Counted from the stretch's first letter, positions 8,846 through 18,051 are shown. The stretch: 64,000 bases of DNA from SURF-55 sp040755195 (GCA_040755195.1 JBFMBL010000009.1:14895-78894), one strand, 5' to 3'. Notes: generated by a model from the sequence alone, not told the origin. Program-made: numbers and translations.

Positions 8846-9727
8846 ATGATTATTGATTTCCGCTACCATATCATTACGCTGGTCGCGGTTTTCTTAATGT
8901 TGGGCCTCGGAATCCTCATCGGAACGACGATGGTCGGCAGCGAAGCGATCGTAAAACAGCAAGTTCAACTGGGAGACCGGTTGGAAAAGCAGTTAAACGG
9001 GCTAAGAATGGAAAATGTAAAGGTTCAACAACGCGCTGACCAGATCGAAGCGGAGAACAAGATGCTTCACCTTTTCGCGGGGGAGGTTGTCCCCTTCGCC
9101 GCCGCCGGACAGTTGAAAGATATCAGAGTTGCGGTTTTCGAGGTTGGAGGCGCGGCCTCCCAGGAGATGCTCGATGATCTGAAAACGGCCGGGGCCGTGG
9201 TGGAGCCGGTCATCACCCTGACAAACGGTCTCAACGTAACCAACCTCCTGGAACAGTTCAGACAGGATTTTGGCTGGCCTGAAAAAAAGCCTGAAGACCT
9301 AACGGCCAGACTTGCCCGCGAACTTGGCAGAGCCGTCGCTACAGGCCAGAACCCGGCTTTGATTGATTATTTAAAATCGGTAGGTCTGGCTACATATTCC
9401 GGAAATTACAACATGCCGGTCACTGCTGCTATCATTGTCGGCGGCACGGAAGGATCAGAAATTAGTCGTGTTTCCCGAGTCGACCTTAATCTCATTGACG
9501 GGCTTCTTCAAGAAGAGGTAAGAGTCGCGGGAGTTGAAGAAACGCTTGATAACGGCGCATGTATTAAAGAATACCAAAAGCGGAAGATTACTACTGTTGA
9601 CAACATCGATACACCTTGTGGCCGAATAGCGCTGGTTTTAGCGCTGGCCGGCCAGCCGGGACATTACGGGACAAAACCATCCGCAAAACGGCTTATCCCA
9701 CCTTTCCCAACAGGTGGTGCGAAGTGA
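8846..9727 (+). CDS. steB: SteB/MctB-like membrane protein
   Basis: The product has 293 residues. One N-terminal transmembrane segment (IITLVAVFLMLGLGILIGTT) precedes a coiled-coil stretch (about 35-75) and an extracytoplasmic domain. The opening IDFRYHIITLVAVF is characteristic of the MctB family, known for mycobacterial copper tolerance and as the SteB partner of SteA. Adjacency to steA favours the SteA/SteB reading over a copper role. Its stop at 9727 directly precedes the glycosyltransferase start. Confidence 0.83.
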   Translation: MIIDFRYHIITLVAVFLMLGLGILIGTTMVGSEAIVKQQVQLGDRLEKQLNGLRMENVKVQQRADQIEAENKMLHLFAGEVVPFAAAGQLKDIRVAVFEVGGAASQEMLDDLKTAGAVVEPVITLTNGLNVTNLLEQFRQDFGWPEKKPEDLTARLARELGRAVATGQNPALIDYLKSVGLATYSGNYNMPVTAAIIVGGTEGSEISRVSRVDLNLIDGLLQEEVRVAGVEETLDNGACIKEYQKRKITTVDNIDTPCGRIALVLALAGQPGHYGTKPSAKRLIPPFPTGGAK

Positions 9728-9728
9728 A

Positions 9729-10436
9729 ATGGCAAATGAGTTAAAAACGGTATCGGTAATCATTCCGGCATACAACGAATCGGCTCATATCCAGGAAACG
9801 GTGGCAGCCGTTAAAACGATACCCGAAGTTACCGAGATCGTTGTGGTCGACGACGCTTCCGGGGATGAGACCTCAACCCTGGCTGCGGAAGCGGGTGCCA
9901 AAGTCGTAAGGCTTCACGTCAACCAAGGCAAAGGAGCAGCCATGAACAGCGGGTTATCGGTTGCTGCAGGAGATGTTGTGCTTCTCCTGGACGCCGATTT
10001 AGGTGAAAGCGCGGCGTTCGCGCGCGACCTTATTCTTCCCGTGCTCAGAGGCGAGGCGGACATGACTGTGGCCTGCTTTCCCTCTCCGAAGAAAAAAGGA
10101 GGTTTCGGGCTGGTTCGCGGTCTTGCGCGTAACGGAATCCGGTACTTTACAGGACTTGAAATGAAGGCGCCCCTTTCGGGACAACGAGCGCTTTCCCGGG
10201 AGGTCCTTCAAGTGGTGAAACCATTTGCCGGCGGTTTCGGAGTGGAAGTAGCGCTTACCATCAAAACCGCCCGCAAAGGCTTCCGTGTTTCTGAGATCAC
10301 GGTTCCCATGCGTCACCGGGAAACCGGTAGAGATCTTAAAGGTTTCATGCATCGCGGCCGCCAGTTTCGTGATGTGGCAATGACGCTTACACGACTTTTC
10401 TTTCAATACCGGCGGCCCAAAAGGGTAACCAGATGA
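9729..10436 (+). CDS. Family 2 glycosyltransferase
   Basis: The product has 235 residues of GT-A fold. It opens VSVIIPAYNES, with nucleotide-binding VVVDDASGDETS and metal-binding DxD in LLLDADLGES. It resembles dolichyl/polyprenyl-phosphate sugar transferases but has no membrane segments of its own. ATG 9729 is chosen because AGGTGGTG at 9712-9719 is well spaced; GTG 9714 would overlap the upstream gene. It overlaps the MraY-like gene (ATGA, 10433), so the two probably work together on a lipid-linked sugar. Confidence 0.85.
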   Translation: MANELKTVSVIIPAYNESAHIQETVAAVKTIPEVTEIVVVDDASGDETSTLAAEAGAKVVRLHVNQGKGAAMNSGLSVAAGDVVLLLDADLGESAAFARDLILPVLRGEADMTVACFPSPKKKGGFGLVRGLARNGIRYFTGLEMKAPLSGQRALSREVLQVVKPFAGGFGVEVALTIKTARKGFRVSEITVPMRHRETGRDLKGFMHRGRQFRDVAMTLTRLFFQYRRPKRVTR

Positions 10437-11263
10437 CCGACTACCATATTGTTTCTATACTTACGCTGATAGCGGGTTACACTGCCGCAAGAATAGGCTC
10501 CAAGCCTTTTTTAAGCCTTCTAAGCACAGGAGGGTCCGTCAGGCCAAACTACACCGGGCGAAATATACCGGTGGGCGGAGGGGCCATTTTCTTTTTCGCA
10601 CTTCTTCCGGTTGCAGTCATAGCTTGCATCGTTATCCCGGATCTTGATAAAATGCGGCTGCTGGGCTTTCTCTTTTTGACTTCATCGACCACTATAGTCG
10701 GCATTATTGACGACACCCTCGGATCCAGACAGGTTTCCGGTCTCAAAGGGCATTTCAGACGGCTCTTCAGCGGGCAATTAACGACCGGAGCGCTGAAGGC
10801 CATTGCCATCGGGCTGGGAAGCCTTATTTTTTTTCTGCCCGGATCCCGGCCGTGGGAAGGAGTTTTCAACGCCGTACTTGTGGCGCTTGCGGTTAACACC
10901 CTTAACCTGCTGGACCTGCGCCCGGGCCGTGCCGGAAAGATTTTTCTGGCAGCGGCGGCGGCTCTGACCATTGCAGCATGGGGTAGATCCGAGGTCTACC
11001 TGCTGCTTGCGGTAACCGGAGCACTTGTTGCTTTTCTTCAATTTGACTTGCGGGCAGATGCCATGATGGGTGACGCCGGTTCGAATACCCTCGGAGCCGT
11101 GATTGGGATAATGATCGCCTGGACCCTTGGACTGCAGGCGCGCGTTTTCATATTTATTCTACTGGTATCTCTTAATCTGCTGGCGGAAAGGTATTCTTTA
11201 ACTTCAATCATCGCGAATAACCGGGTGTTAAACTTCTTGGACCGTCTCGGCAGACGCGAATAA
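10433..11263 (+). CDS. MraY/WecA-like membrane glycosyl-phosphate transferase
   Basis: The product has 276 residues with about eight hydrophobic segments. Motifs of polyprenyl-phosphate:sugar-1-phosphate transferases are present: DD in VGIIDDTLG, NLLDLRPGRAGK at the position of the family's NxxNxxDGxDG site, and MMGDAGSNTLG. The NLLDLRPGRAGK variant departs from the true MraY DGLDGLA signature, so the substrate is uncertain. Because of the steA/steB/GT2 context, a cell-envelope glycan or teichoic-type linkage is inferred. Confidence 0.82.
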   Translation: MTDYHIVSILTLIAGYTAARIGSKPFLSLLSTGGSVRPNYTGRNIPVGGGAIFFFALLPVAVIACIVIPDLDKMRLLGFLFLTSSTTIVGIIDDTLGSRQVSGLKGHFRRLFSGQLTTGALKAIAIGLGSLIFFLPGSRPWEGVFNAVLVALAVNTLNLLDLRPGRAGKIFLAAAAALTIAAWGRSEVYLLLAVTGALVAFLQFDLRADAMMGDAGSNTLGAVIGIMIAWTLGLQARVFIFILLVSLNLLAERYSLTSIIANNRVLNFLDRLGRRE

Positions 11264-11284
11264 AAGCAGGATATTCTTCTACTT

Positions 11285-11983
11285 ATGGCGAAAGCGTTAC
11301 CAAAGGCATTGGAGAAAACGACCAAACGTCTCAATATTTTTTTAGGAGCCCTCGGCAGCGGAAAAACGACGGTGGCGCTTAATGTCGCCTTGCAATTGGC
11401 TGCAAGCGGGGAAGAAAGCATTCTTGTTGATCTCGACGTTATTAATCCTTACTTCCGCTCCCGGATGCTCCAGAAAGAGTTTGCATCTTATGGTATAAAA
11501 ATCATCTGTCCTCCCGCCGAAATAGCCCGCAGTGACCTTCCTGCCTTACCTGCGGCGATACGTGGCGCACTGGTTTCCAGTGGACGGGTGTGCATGGATG
11601 TCGGCGGTGATTCTGTAGGGGCCACCGTTTTGGGTTGCTATCGGCCGTATTTGCCTGAAGGAGAGTATCGCCTTTTTCTGGTCATCAACGCACGACGACC
11701 GTTTACGCAAGATGTAGCCGGGATAACTGCCGCCGTGAAAGAAATAGAAAACGCCGCCAGGCTGCGAATTAACTGCTTCGTAAACAATACCAACCTTGGA
11801 TCGGAAACCGGCGTCGGCAGTATTCGGAAAGGGCTTGAGATTGTCAGGGCGGCGGCAGATCACCTTGGAGTCTTCGTAGCCTTCTCCGCCGTAACGGAGA
11901 AATTGTTTGAATCCGCTAAGGATGTTTTAACAGGCGAAATCTTGACACTCAAAGAATTTATAACGCCACCGTGGATATTATGA
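11285..11983 (+). CDS. P-loop ATPase of the MinD/CobQ type
   Basis: The product has 232 residues. The Walker A site is GALGSGKTT near residue 20. An aspartate-containing VDLDVINPYFRSR matches the switch I of ParA/MinD-like proteins, and Walker B-like MDVGGD follows. The role is not identified. It lies just upstream of korDABC but is separated by about 95 bp of low-complexity sequence, so a functional link to the oxidoreductase is only possible, not shown. Confidence 0.75.
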   Translation: MAKALPKALEKTTKRLNIFLGALGSGKTTVALNVALQLAASGEESILVDLDVINPYFRSRMLQKEFASYGIKIICPPAEIARSDLPALPAAIRGALVSSGRVCMDVGGDSVGATVLGCYRPYLPEGEYRLFLVINARRPFTQDVAGITAAVKEIENAARLRINCFVNNTNLGSETGVGSIRKGLEIVRAAADHLGVFVAFSAVTEKLFESAKDVLTGEILTLKEFITPPWIL

Positions 11984-11997
11984 CCACGGTTCAAAGT

Positions 11998-12062
11998 TCT
12001 TTGAATTGAGAATTGGAACTTAGGACATAGGACTTGACTTCTGACTCGTAACTCGCAACTTA
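11998..12062. repeat. Low-complexity direct-repeat spacer
   Basis: Short echoing words (gaattgagaattgg, cttaggacataggacttgact, ctcgtaactcgcaact) make an imperfect tandem texture between the P-loop ATPase and korD. Similar texture occurs at 5198-5222, 18050-18071 and inside 41100-41212. It is non-coding and of unknown origin. Confidence 0.5.
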
Positions 12063-12078
12063 TTTTCACGGTGAGGAG

Positions 12079-12333
12079 ATGTTTTTAGTGCCGCAGGTGA
12101 TATTCAACAACGATCGATGTAAGGGGTGTGAACTCTGTATCAGTGTATGTCCCAAGAAAATCATCGCCCTTTCGAAGGAAACCATCAACGTACTTGGGTT
12201 TCACCCCGCAGGTGTAACCGACATATCGGTTTGCACCGGATGCAGCTTTTGCGCTCTGATCTGTCCGGACCTTGCGGTTATTGTATTGCGGGAGGAGGGT
12301 GACAATGGCCAGAGTGTTAATGAAGGGGAATGA
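12079..12333 (+). CDS. korD: 2-oxoacid:ferredoxin oxidoreductase delta (ferredoxin) subunit
   Basis: The product has 84 residues with two 4Fe-4S motifs (CKGCELCISVCPKK and CTGCSFCALICPD). It passes electrons from the oxidoreductase core to ferredoxin. GTG 12088 (MPQVIFNNDRCKGC) is an equally good start, better spaced from GAGGAG at 12073-12078. Its 3' end overlaps korA by 29 bp. Confidence 0.93.
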   Translation: MFLVPQVIFNNDRCKGCELCISVCPKKIIALSKETINVLGFHPAGVTDISVCTGCSFCALICPDLAVIVLREEGDNGQSVNEGE

Positions 12334-13366
12334 AGCGTTCGGCGAAGCAGCTATAAGGGCGGGGTGCAAGCATTTCTTCGGTTACCCGATTACACCGCAG
12401 AGTGAATTGCCGCATTACCTGGCGAAACGCCTCCCCGAAATCGGCGGTCTGTACCTTCAGGCCGAGAGCGAGCTTGCGTCCATAAACATGGTGTACGGCG
12501 CCGCGGCGGCAGGAGCGCGGGTGATGACCTCTTCTTCCGGCCCGGGGATAAGCCTGATGCAAGAGGGGATCTCGTATATCGCTTGCGCGGAACTCCCCTG
12601 CGTAGTGATAAACGTCATGCGGGGCGGTCCCGGTTTGGGCAACATTGCGCCTTCGCAGTCCGATTACTTCCAGGCGACGAAGGGCGGGGGTCACGGCGAC
12701 TATCGCATGCCGGTGCTTGCTCCGGCTTCCGTCCAGGAGATCTTCGACCTTATCGGACTTGCCTTCGATTTGGCTGAAAAGTACCGGAACCCGGTGATGG
12801 TGGCCAGCGACGGCATGCTGGGTCAGGTAATGGAACCGGTGGAACTGGGCCCGCGGCGGGAAACTCCTTTGTCGCCAAAGCCCTGGGCAACCACCGGAAC
12901 AGCCGGCCGAAAATCGCGAAACATCATAAATTCTCTTTACATCGAGCCGGAGGAATTAGAGAAAGTCAACTTGCGCCTGCAAGAGAAATACCGCCGGATT
13001 GAAGCAGAAGAAAAACGGTGGGAAGAATACCACACCGATGATGCAGTAATCGTCATGGCGGCTTTTGGCATGGTCGCCAGAATAGCCAAAGCGGTTGTTG
13101 ACAGAATGCGTGCTGACGGAATACCTGTAGGTTTAATTAGACCTATTACGCTTTATCCATTCCCTGATGCGCCGTTTTTAAAGGTGTTGGATAAAGCTGA
13201 GACTTTTTTAGTTGTGGAAATGAACGCCGGCCAAATGGTTGAAGACGTTCGGCTGGTGCTCGGCAACCAACGTCCGGTCCACTTTTACGGTCGGACGGGA
13301 GGCATGTTAACGACCGTGGCCGATGTGGAGGCACGAGTTCGGGAGATATGGGAGGGGTTGAAGTAG
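12305..13366 (+). CDS. korA: 2-oxoglutarate (2-oxoacid):ferredoxin oxidoreductase alpha subunit
   Basis: The product has 353 residues. It holds the pyrimidine-binding domain (GNEAFGEAAIRAG, FGYPITPQSE, and SSSGPGISLM) and a C-terminal transketolase-like domain. ATG 12305 follows GGAGGAGGG. With korB, korC and korD it forms the CoA-dependent oxidative decarboxylase, interconverting a 2-oxoacid and an acyl-CoA with reduced ferredoxin. 2-oxoglutarate is the likeliest substrate from the gene arrangement, but 2-oxoisovalerate cannot be excluded. Confidence 0.92.
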   Translation: MARVLMKGNEAFGEAAIRAGCKHFFGYPITPQSELPHYLAKRLPEIGGLYLQAESELASINMVYGAAAAGARVMTSSSGPGISLMQEGISYIACAELPCVVINVMRGGPGLGNIAPSQSDYFQATKGGGHGDYRMPVLAPASVQEIFDLIGLAFDLAEKYRNPVMVASDGMLGQVMEPVELGPRRETPLSPKPWATTGTAGRKSRNIINSLYIEPEELEKVNLRLQEKYRRIEAEEKRWEEYHTDDAVIVMAAFGMVARIAKAVVDRMRADGIPVGLIRPITLYPFPDAPFLKVLDKAETFLVVEMNAGQMVEDVRLVLGNQRPVHFYGRTGGMLTTVADVEARVREIWEGLK

Positions 13367-14113
13367 ATGGCGGTTTCTTGGCAGCATACAGAAGGACTAA
13401 CGGATACACTTTTTAGTTACTGCCCGGGCTGCACACACGGCATCATCCACCGCCTGGTAGCCGAGTCTCTCGTAGAACTCGGAGTATTAGAGCGGACCGT
13501 TGGGATATGCCCGGTGGGATGCGCGGTCTTTGCTTATAATTTTTTTAACTGTGATATGATTCAGGCCGCACACGGCCGCGCGCCCGCGGTTGCCACAGGC
13601 GTGAAGAGGGTGTTACCGGACCGTGTTGTTTTCACTTACCAGGGTGACGGTGATCTCGCGGCCATTGGTACCGCCGAAACGGTGCACGCCGCCGCCCGGG
13701 GGGAAAAGATCACCATAATCTTTGTCAACAACACCGTGTACGGCATGACCGGCGGCCAAATGGCGCCTACAACTCTGCTGGGACAGAAGACCACTACAAC
13801 ACCTTCCGGACGGAACGCCACCGTTGCCGGTTTTCCCATTAAGGTCGCGGAAATGCTCGCTCCTATAGACGGAACGGCATATGTATCCCGCGTGGCGGTG
13901 AACTCTCCCAAGAACATCCGGCTTGCCAAAAAGTCCATCTTGCGGGCGTTTAAGACTCAACTGCAAGGTCTGGGCCTGTCACTGGTGGAAGTCCTTTCGA
14001 CCTGCCCTACCAATTGGGGGCTTAGCCCGCCGGAAGCGCTTCGCTGGCTCAAGGAAAACATGATCCCGGTTTATCCACTCGGGGAATTTAAAACGCCGGA
14101 GGGGGATACTTAA
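13367..14113 (+). CDS. korB: 2-oxoglutarate (2-oxoacid):ferredoxin oxidoreductase beta subunit
   Basis: The product has 248 residues. It carries the thiamine diphosphate site (QGDGDLAAIGTAE through FVNNTVYGMTGGQ) and conserved cysteines (YCPGCTHG, GICPVGC, and a late STCPTNWG) that are ligands of its Fe-S cluster in the family. It begins immediately after korA and overlaps korC by one base, so the complex is made from one transcript. Confidence 0.94.
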   Translation: MAVSWQHTEGLTDTLFSYCPGCTHGIIHRLVAESLVELGVLERTVGICPVGCAVFAYNFFNCDMIQAAHGRAPAVATGVKRVLPDRVVFTYQGDGDLAAIGTAETVHAAARGEKITIIFVNNTVYGMTGGQMAPTTLLGQKTTTTPSGRNATVAGFPIKVAEMLAPIDGTAYVSRVAVNSPKNIRLAKKSILRAFKTQLQGLGLSLVEVLSTCPTNWGLSPPEALRWLKENMIPVYPLGEFKTPEGDT

Positions 14114-14664
14114 TGTTAGAAGAGGTTCTAATTGCAGGTTTCGGCGGACAGGGTATCCTTTCCACCGGTATGCTGATTGCCTATGCAGGTATGGATGAAG
14201 GGCTTCACGTGTCGTGGATTCCCTCATATGGGCCGGAAATGCGCGGCGGTACAGCAAACTGCGGGGTCACCGTTTCCGATTCACCGATAAGCTCACCCCT
14301 GGTTGCGGAACCGACCACGCTGATTGCCATGAACCAGCCGTCGCTGGATAAATACGAATCCACGGTCAAGCCCGGCGGTCTTATTCTTTACAACGCTTCG
14401 TTTATCAGTAGGGGACCGGAAAGGAAGGACGTGCGGGTCCTGGGGATAAAAGCCAACGAGATGGCGGAGAAGATCGGCAACGTTCGGTTCGCGGCCAACA
14501 TAATACTCGGCGCCTTTATCGAATTGACCGGGTCGGTATCCCTTTCCGGTGCTTCCGAGGCGTTGAAGAAGGTGCTGCCGCCTCACAGGCACAAACTTAT
14601 CCCTGCAAACCAGCAGGCTTTAGAAGAAGGTGCGCGGTTTGCCCGGGAGAAAACGGGCCATTAA
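14113..14664 (+). CDS. korC: 2-oxoglutarate (2-oxoacid):ferredoxin oxidoreductase gamma subunit
   Basis: The product has 183 residues. It has the N-terminal GFGGQGILSTGMLIAYAG motif and SYGPEMRGGTANC of the gamma domain, which shapes the CoA/substrate channel. It is the last gene of the korDABC set; 40 bp later comes the ribosome site of the M20 peptidase. Confidence 0.93.
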   Translation: MLEEVLIAGFGGQGILSTGMLIAYAGMDEGLHVSWIPSYGPEMRGGTANCGVTVSDSPISSPLVAEPTTLIAMNQPSLDKYESTVKPGGLILYNASFISRGPERKDVRVLGIKANEMAEKIGNVRFAANIILGAFIELTGSVSLSGASEALKKVLPPHRHKLIPANQQALEEGARFAREKTGH

Positions 14665-14717
14665 TATGTCAGGAAAAATAAAGCCATTGCTTTTCAATGA
14701 TCTGAAAGGGGGTTTTC

Positions 14718-15842
14718 TTAGTCGACCAAGATCGCCTTATAAGAGAGTTTCTGGAACTTGTGCAGGTAGACAGCGTATCAGGCCACGAACGTCAGCTTTG
14801 TGACATTCTTAAGAAAAAGCTTGCATATCTGGGGTTGGAAGTAAGCGAAGATAACGCCGGGGGTGTATTGCCCGGGGCAACAGGAAACATCACCGCCCAC
14901 CTTCCCGGTGCGGAAAGCGGCCCACATTTGCTTTTCTGCGCCCATATGGACACCGTGGAACCGGGCAGGGGGATCAAACCCGTAACCGGCCGGGATGGTG
15001 TAATCCGATCAAACGGCGAGACCATTCTCGGTGCGGATGATAAAGCCGGAATCGCCGCCATTCTGGAAGCACTCCGGGTTGTTTTAAGTGAAAGAATCAG
15101 TCACGGCGGAATTACCGTGGTTTTTACCGTCCGCGAGGAAACCGGCCTTATCGGCGCTAAAGGACTTGATCATTCGTTCCGCGCCGATTACGGTTTTGTG
15201 CTCGACGCTACCGGGTCACCGGGAGCGATTGTGGTGCGCGCCCCTTCACAGGATAGAATAACCACAACCGTTCACGGACGAACCGCTCACGCGGGAGTTA
15301 ATCCTGAAGCAGGTATCAACGCCATTTATGTCGCCGCACAGTCGATCGCCGCGATGCCACTCGGGCGAATAGATCCCGAGACCACAGCCAACATCGGTAT
15401 CATTTGCGGCGGCAAGGCTGTAAACATAGTTCCGGATAGCGTATACCTTGAGGGTGAGGTTCGAAGCCTGCAAAGCGCAAAGCGCGCTGAATACACGGCC
15501 CGTATACGCAAAACGATCGAGGAGACCGCCCGAAAAGCTGGAACATGGGCGGACATCAAGGTAGAGCTTCTATACGATGGATTCAACCTCCCGGAGACCG
15601 CACCGATAGTACAATTAGCAAAAAAAGCGGTTCAGAAGTGCGGTCTGGAACCATTCATTACCCAGAGCGGCGGCGGCAGCGACGCCAATGTTTTAAACGC
15701 CCGCGGAATCCCCACGGTAAACCTTGCTACCGGCATGGAAAATGTGCATACCACCCGGGAAGAAATAGCGGTAACCGACATCGTAAATTTGGCCCGGTTG
15801 CTTTTAGAAATTGTTCATTTGGCAAACCCCATACAGGATTAA
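14718..15842 (+). CDS. M20 family peptidase (tripeptidase T-like), start codon lost or unusual
   Basis: Zinc dipeptidase/tripeptidase-like enzyme. Metal ligands are seen in CAHMDTVEPG, GADDKAGIA, and REETGLIGAKG, with the dimerisation domain around TAHAGVNPEAGINA and a final NVHTTREEI. The conserved N-terminus (VDQDRLIREFLELVQVDSVSG) is encoded from 14721. The codon placed correctly behind AAGGGGG (14706-14712) is TTA at 14718. No ATG, GTG or TTG occurs in frame until GTG 14760, which would delete about 14 conserved residues; the upstream frame is closed by TGA at 14703. This is either a TTG-to-TTA change, a sequence error, or an unusual initiation. Confidence 0.85.
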   Translation, partial: LVDQDRLIREFLELVQVDSVSGHERQLCDILKKKLAYLGLEVSEDNAGGVLPGATGNITAHLPGAESGPHLLFCAHMDTVEPGRGIKPVTGRDGVIRSNGETILGADDKAGIAAILEALRVVLSERISHGGITVVFTVREETGLIGAKGLDHSFRADYGFVLDATGSPGAIVVRAPSQDRITTTVHGRTAHAGVNPEAGINAIYVAAQSIAAMPLGRIDPETTANIGIICGGKAVNIVPDSVYLEGEVRSLQSAKRAEYTARIRKTIEETARKAGTWADIKVELLYDGFNLPETAPIVQLAKKAVQKCGLEPFITQSGGGSDANVLNARGIPTVNLATGMENVHTTREEIAVTDIVNLARLLLEIVHLANPIQD

Positions 15843-15913
15843 TTAAATCAAACGATGGAAATAGCGATTTGCCTGTTGTCACATATTTTTTTTCTTGATT
15901 CATGGCGTTCTTG

Positions 15914-15994
15914 TCCAGCACTCAACATGATTTGCGTCATAGCTAATGATTGCCTTTCTCCTGGAATACTTACAGTGATGAGTTGAGTGCTGGA
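15914..15994. repeat. Intergenic inverted-repeat element, copy A (CCAGCACTCA family)
   Basis: Perfect 13-bp arms, TCCAGCACTCAAC (15914-15926) and GTTGAGTGCTGGA (15982-15994), enclose 55 bp. The core CCAGCACTCA/TGAGTGCTGG and parts of the interior are shared with 30725-30826. It lies 36 bp before dapF. It may be a small mobile element or an RNA hairpin. Confidence 0.7.
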
Positions 15995-16030
15995 TTGGCG
16001 GTTGATTCTATTTTCATAGGAGTGTAGTCT

Positions 16031-16873
16031 ATGCGATTTGTAAAGATGCATGGTTTAGGAAATGATTTCGTGTTGGCGGAGACAGAACAACTTCCGCCTG
16101 ATACGTCCGACCTGGCCCGCAGGTTATGCGACCGTCACTTCGGCATAGGGGCGGACGGCCTGGTTTTCATCCTTCCTTCAGACCGGGCTGACCTGTGGAT
16201 GCGGATATTTAATCCGGACGGCTCAGAGGCGGAGATGTGTGGAAACGCCATACGCTGCATCGCCAAATACGCTTTTGAATCCGGCATGGTTAATAAAACG
16301 GAGTTGACCGTAAAAACAAGAGCGGGTTTACTCCGTCCGCGTTTGATTCTTAACGACAAAAAGGTAACTGAAATAGAAGTAGACATGGGAGAGCCGATTC
16401 TGGAGAGAAATCTGATCCCCATGAATGGCCCGCCGGGACAGGCGATCGGTGAACCGTTATCAATAGACGCACACGCTTTCCGGATAACCGCTGTGTCTTT
16501 CGGCAATCCCCACTGCGTTATCTTTATCCCGGACGTAACGGGCATAGAGATCGAGGTGCTCGGCCCTAAAATAGAAAATCATCCGGCGTTCCCCCGGCGG
16601 ACTAACGTCGAGTTTGTACAGATAATCAACCCGCAAGAGATACGCGTCCTCGTCTGGGAGCGGGGCGCGGGCGCCACCCTGGCCTGCGGTACCGGCGCCT
16701 GTGCAAGCGCGGTGGCGGCAAATTTAAACGGCCTCACGGGCCGCAGGGTGAGGGTAAGCCTCCCAGGAGGCGATCTGTCTGTTGCCTGGGGTGATAACAA
16801 CCACGTTTACATGACCGGTCCGGCCACGGAGGTATTTCGCGGGGATTGGCCGGACAACGAAGGAGGTTACTAG
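16031..16873 (+). CDS. dapF: Diaminopimelate epimerase
   Basis: It converts LL- to meso-diaminopimelate for lysine and peptidoglycan. The product has 280 residues. The two catalytic cysteines lie in EMCGNAIRC and LACGTGACAS, and the start MRFVKMHGLGNDF is canonical. AGGAG sits 8 bases upstream of ATG. Its end contains the ribosome site (AAGGAGG, 16860-16866) for dapL, two bases after its stop region, so the two successive pathway steps are made together. Confidence 0.96.
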   Translation: MRFVKMHGLGNDFVLAETEQLPPDTSDLARRLCDRHFGIGADGLVFILPSDRADLWMRIFNPDGSEAEMCGNAIRCIAKYAFESGMVNKTELTVKTRAGLLRPRLILNDKKVTEIEVDMGEPILERNLIPMNGPPGQAIGEPLSIDAHAFRITAVSFGNPHCVIFIPDVTGIEIEVLGPKIENHPAFPRRTNVEFVQIINPQEIRVLVWERGAGATLACGTGACASAVAANLNGLTGRRVRVSLPGGDLSVAWGDNNHVYMTGPATEVFRGDWPDNEGGY

Positions 16874-16875
16874 TT

Positions 16876-18051
16876 TTGCCTGAAGTCGCGCAAAGGGTCA
16901 AGAACTTGCCGCCATACCTTTTTGCCCGGATCGAACAGCTTATCGACCAGAAAAAGGCGGCGGGGGTTGATGTTATCAGTCTCGGTATCGGTGATCCGGA
17001 CCAACCTACACCCGAGCATATTTGCTCAGAAGCGGTCCGCCAGGTTCACGTCCGTGAAAATCACCAGTATCCTTCCTCCGTCGGCATGCTAGCTTTCAGA
17101 AAAGCGGTAGCCGCATGGTACGCCGGACGCTTCAACGTAGAACTCGACCCGAAAACCGAGGTCGTCTCCCTGATCGGTTCAAAGGAAGGCATCGCACACA
17201 TCGCCTGGTGCTACGTTAATCCTGATGACACGGTGCTTGTGCCCGACCCGGGATACCCGGTTTATGCGGGAGGAACGATTCTAGCGGGTGGTGTCCCTCA
17301 CCTTATGCCGCTTTTGCCCGAAAACGGATTCCTGCCGCATTTGGAAGACATCCCCGGCGAAACAGCCCGGAAGGCCAAGATCATGTTTCTTAATTATCCG
17401 AACAACCCCACCGCAGCCGTTGCCGACAAGTCTTTCTTCGAGAAGGCGGTTGCCTTCGCCCGGGAGTACGATATACTGGTTTGCCACGACGCCGCTTATG
17501 TCGATGTGGCCTACGATGGTTATCGACCGCCGAGCTTCCTGGAGACGCCGGGGGCAAAGGATGTCGGGATTGAATTCAGTTCTGTTTCAAAACCTTATAA
17601 TATGACCGGCTGGCGATGCGGCTGGGCGGTGGGCAGACGTGATGCCGTCGAGGTGCTGGGGAGACTGAAATCAAACATCGATTCAGGAGTCTTTCAGGCA
17701 GTACAGTACGCAGCTATAGCCGGGCTCACCGGCGACCAGGACTGTGTCGCACGAATAAACGCCATATACCGGAAGAGAAGGGATACGGCGGTCTCTGCGT
17801 TAAGGGAAATGGGCTGGTCAATTGAACCGCCCAGCGCGACCTTCTACCTGTGGCTGCCTGTACCGAAAGGTTTTACCGCAGAGTCTTTTGCCGAGAACCT
17901 CATAGACAACGCGGGCGTCGTGATTACTCCGGGAACCGGATACGGACAGTACGGCGCCGGTTATTTCCGCATTTCATTAACGATACCCGATGACCGGCTT
18001 CAGGAAGCCTTAAAACGTATGAAACGTGTTCTGGGAAAGGTCGAATTTTAG
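16876..18051 (+). CDS. dapL: LL-diaminopimelate aminotransferase
   Basis: PLP enzyme making LL-diaminopimelate directly from tetrahydrodipicolinate, which bypasses the succinylase/acetylase steps. The product has 391 residues from TTG 16876 (MPEVAQRVKNLPPYLFARI), 9 bases after AAGGAGG. The pyridoxal lysine is in SSVSKPYNMTGWRCGW; the fold I motifs NYPNNPTAAV and SLGIGDPDQPTP are present. Pairing with dapF gives the DapL route to meso-DAP. Confidence 0.93.
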   Translation: MPEVAQRVKNLPPYLFARIEQLIDQKKAAGVDVISLGIGDPDQPTPEHICSEAVRQVHVRENHQYPSSVGMLAFRKAVAAWYAGRFNVELDPKTEVVSLIGSKEGIAHIAWCYVNPDDTVLVPDPGYPVYAGGTILAGGVPHLMPLLPENGFLPHLEDIPGETARKAKIMFLNYPNNPTAAVADKSFFEKAVAFAREYDILVCHDAAYVDVAYDGYRPPSFLETPGAKDVGIEFSSVSKPYNMTGWRCGWAVGRRDAVEVLGRLKSNIDSGVFQAVQYAAIAGLTGDQDCVARINAIYRKRRDTAVSALREMGWSIEPPSATFYLWLPVPKGFTAESFAENLIDNAGVVITPGTGYGQYGAGYFRISLTIPDDRLQEALKRMKRVLGKVEF

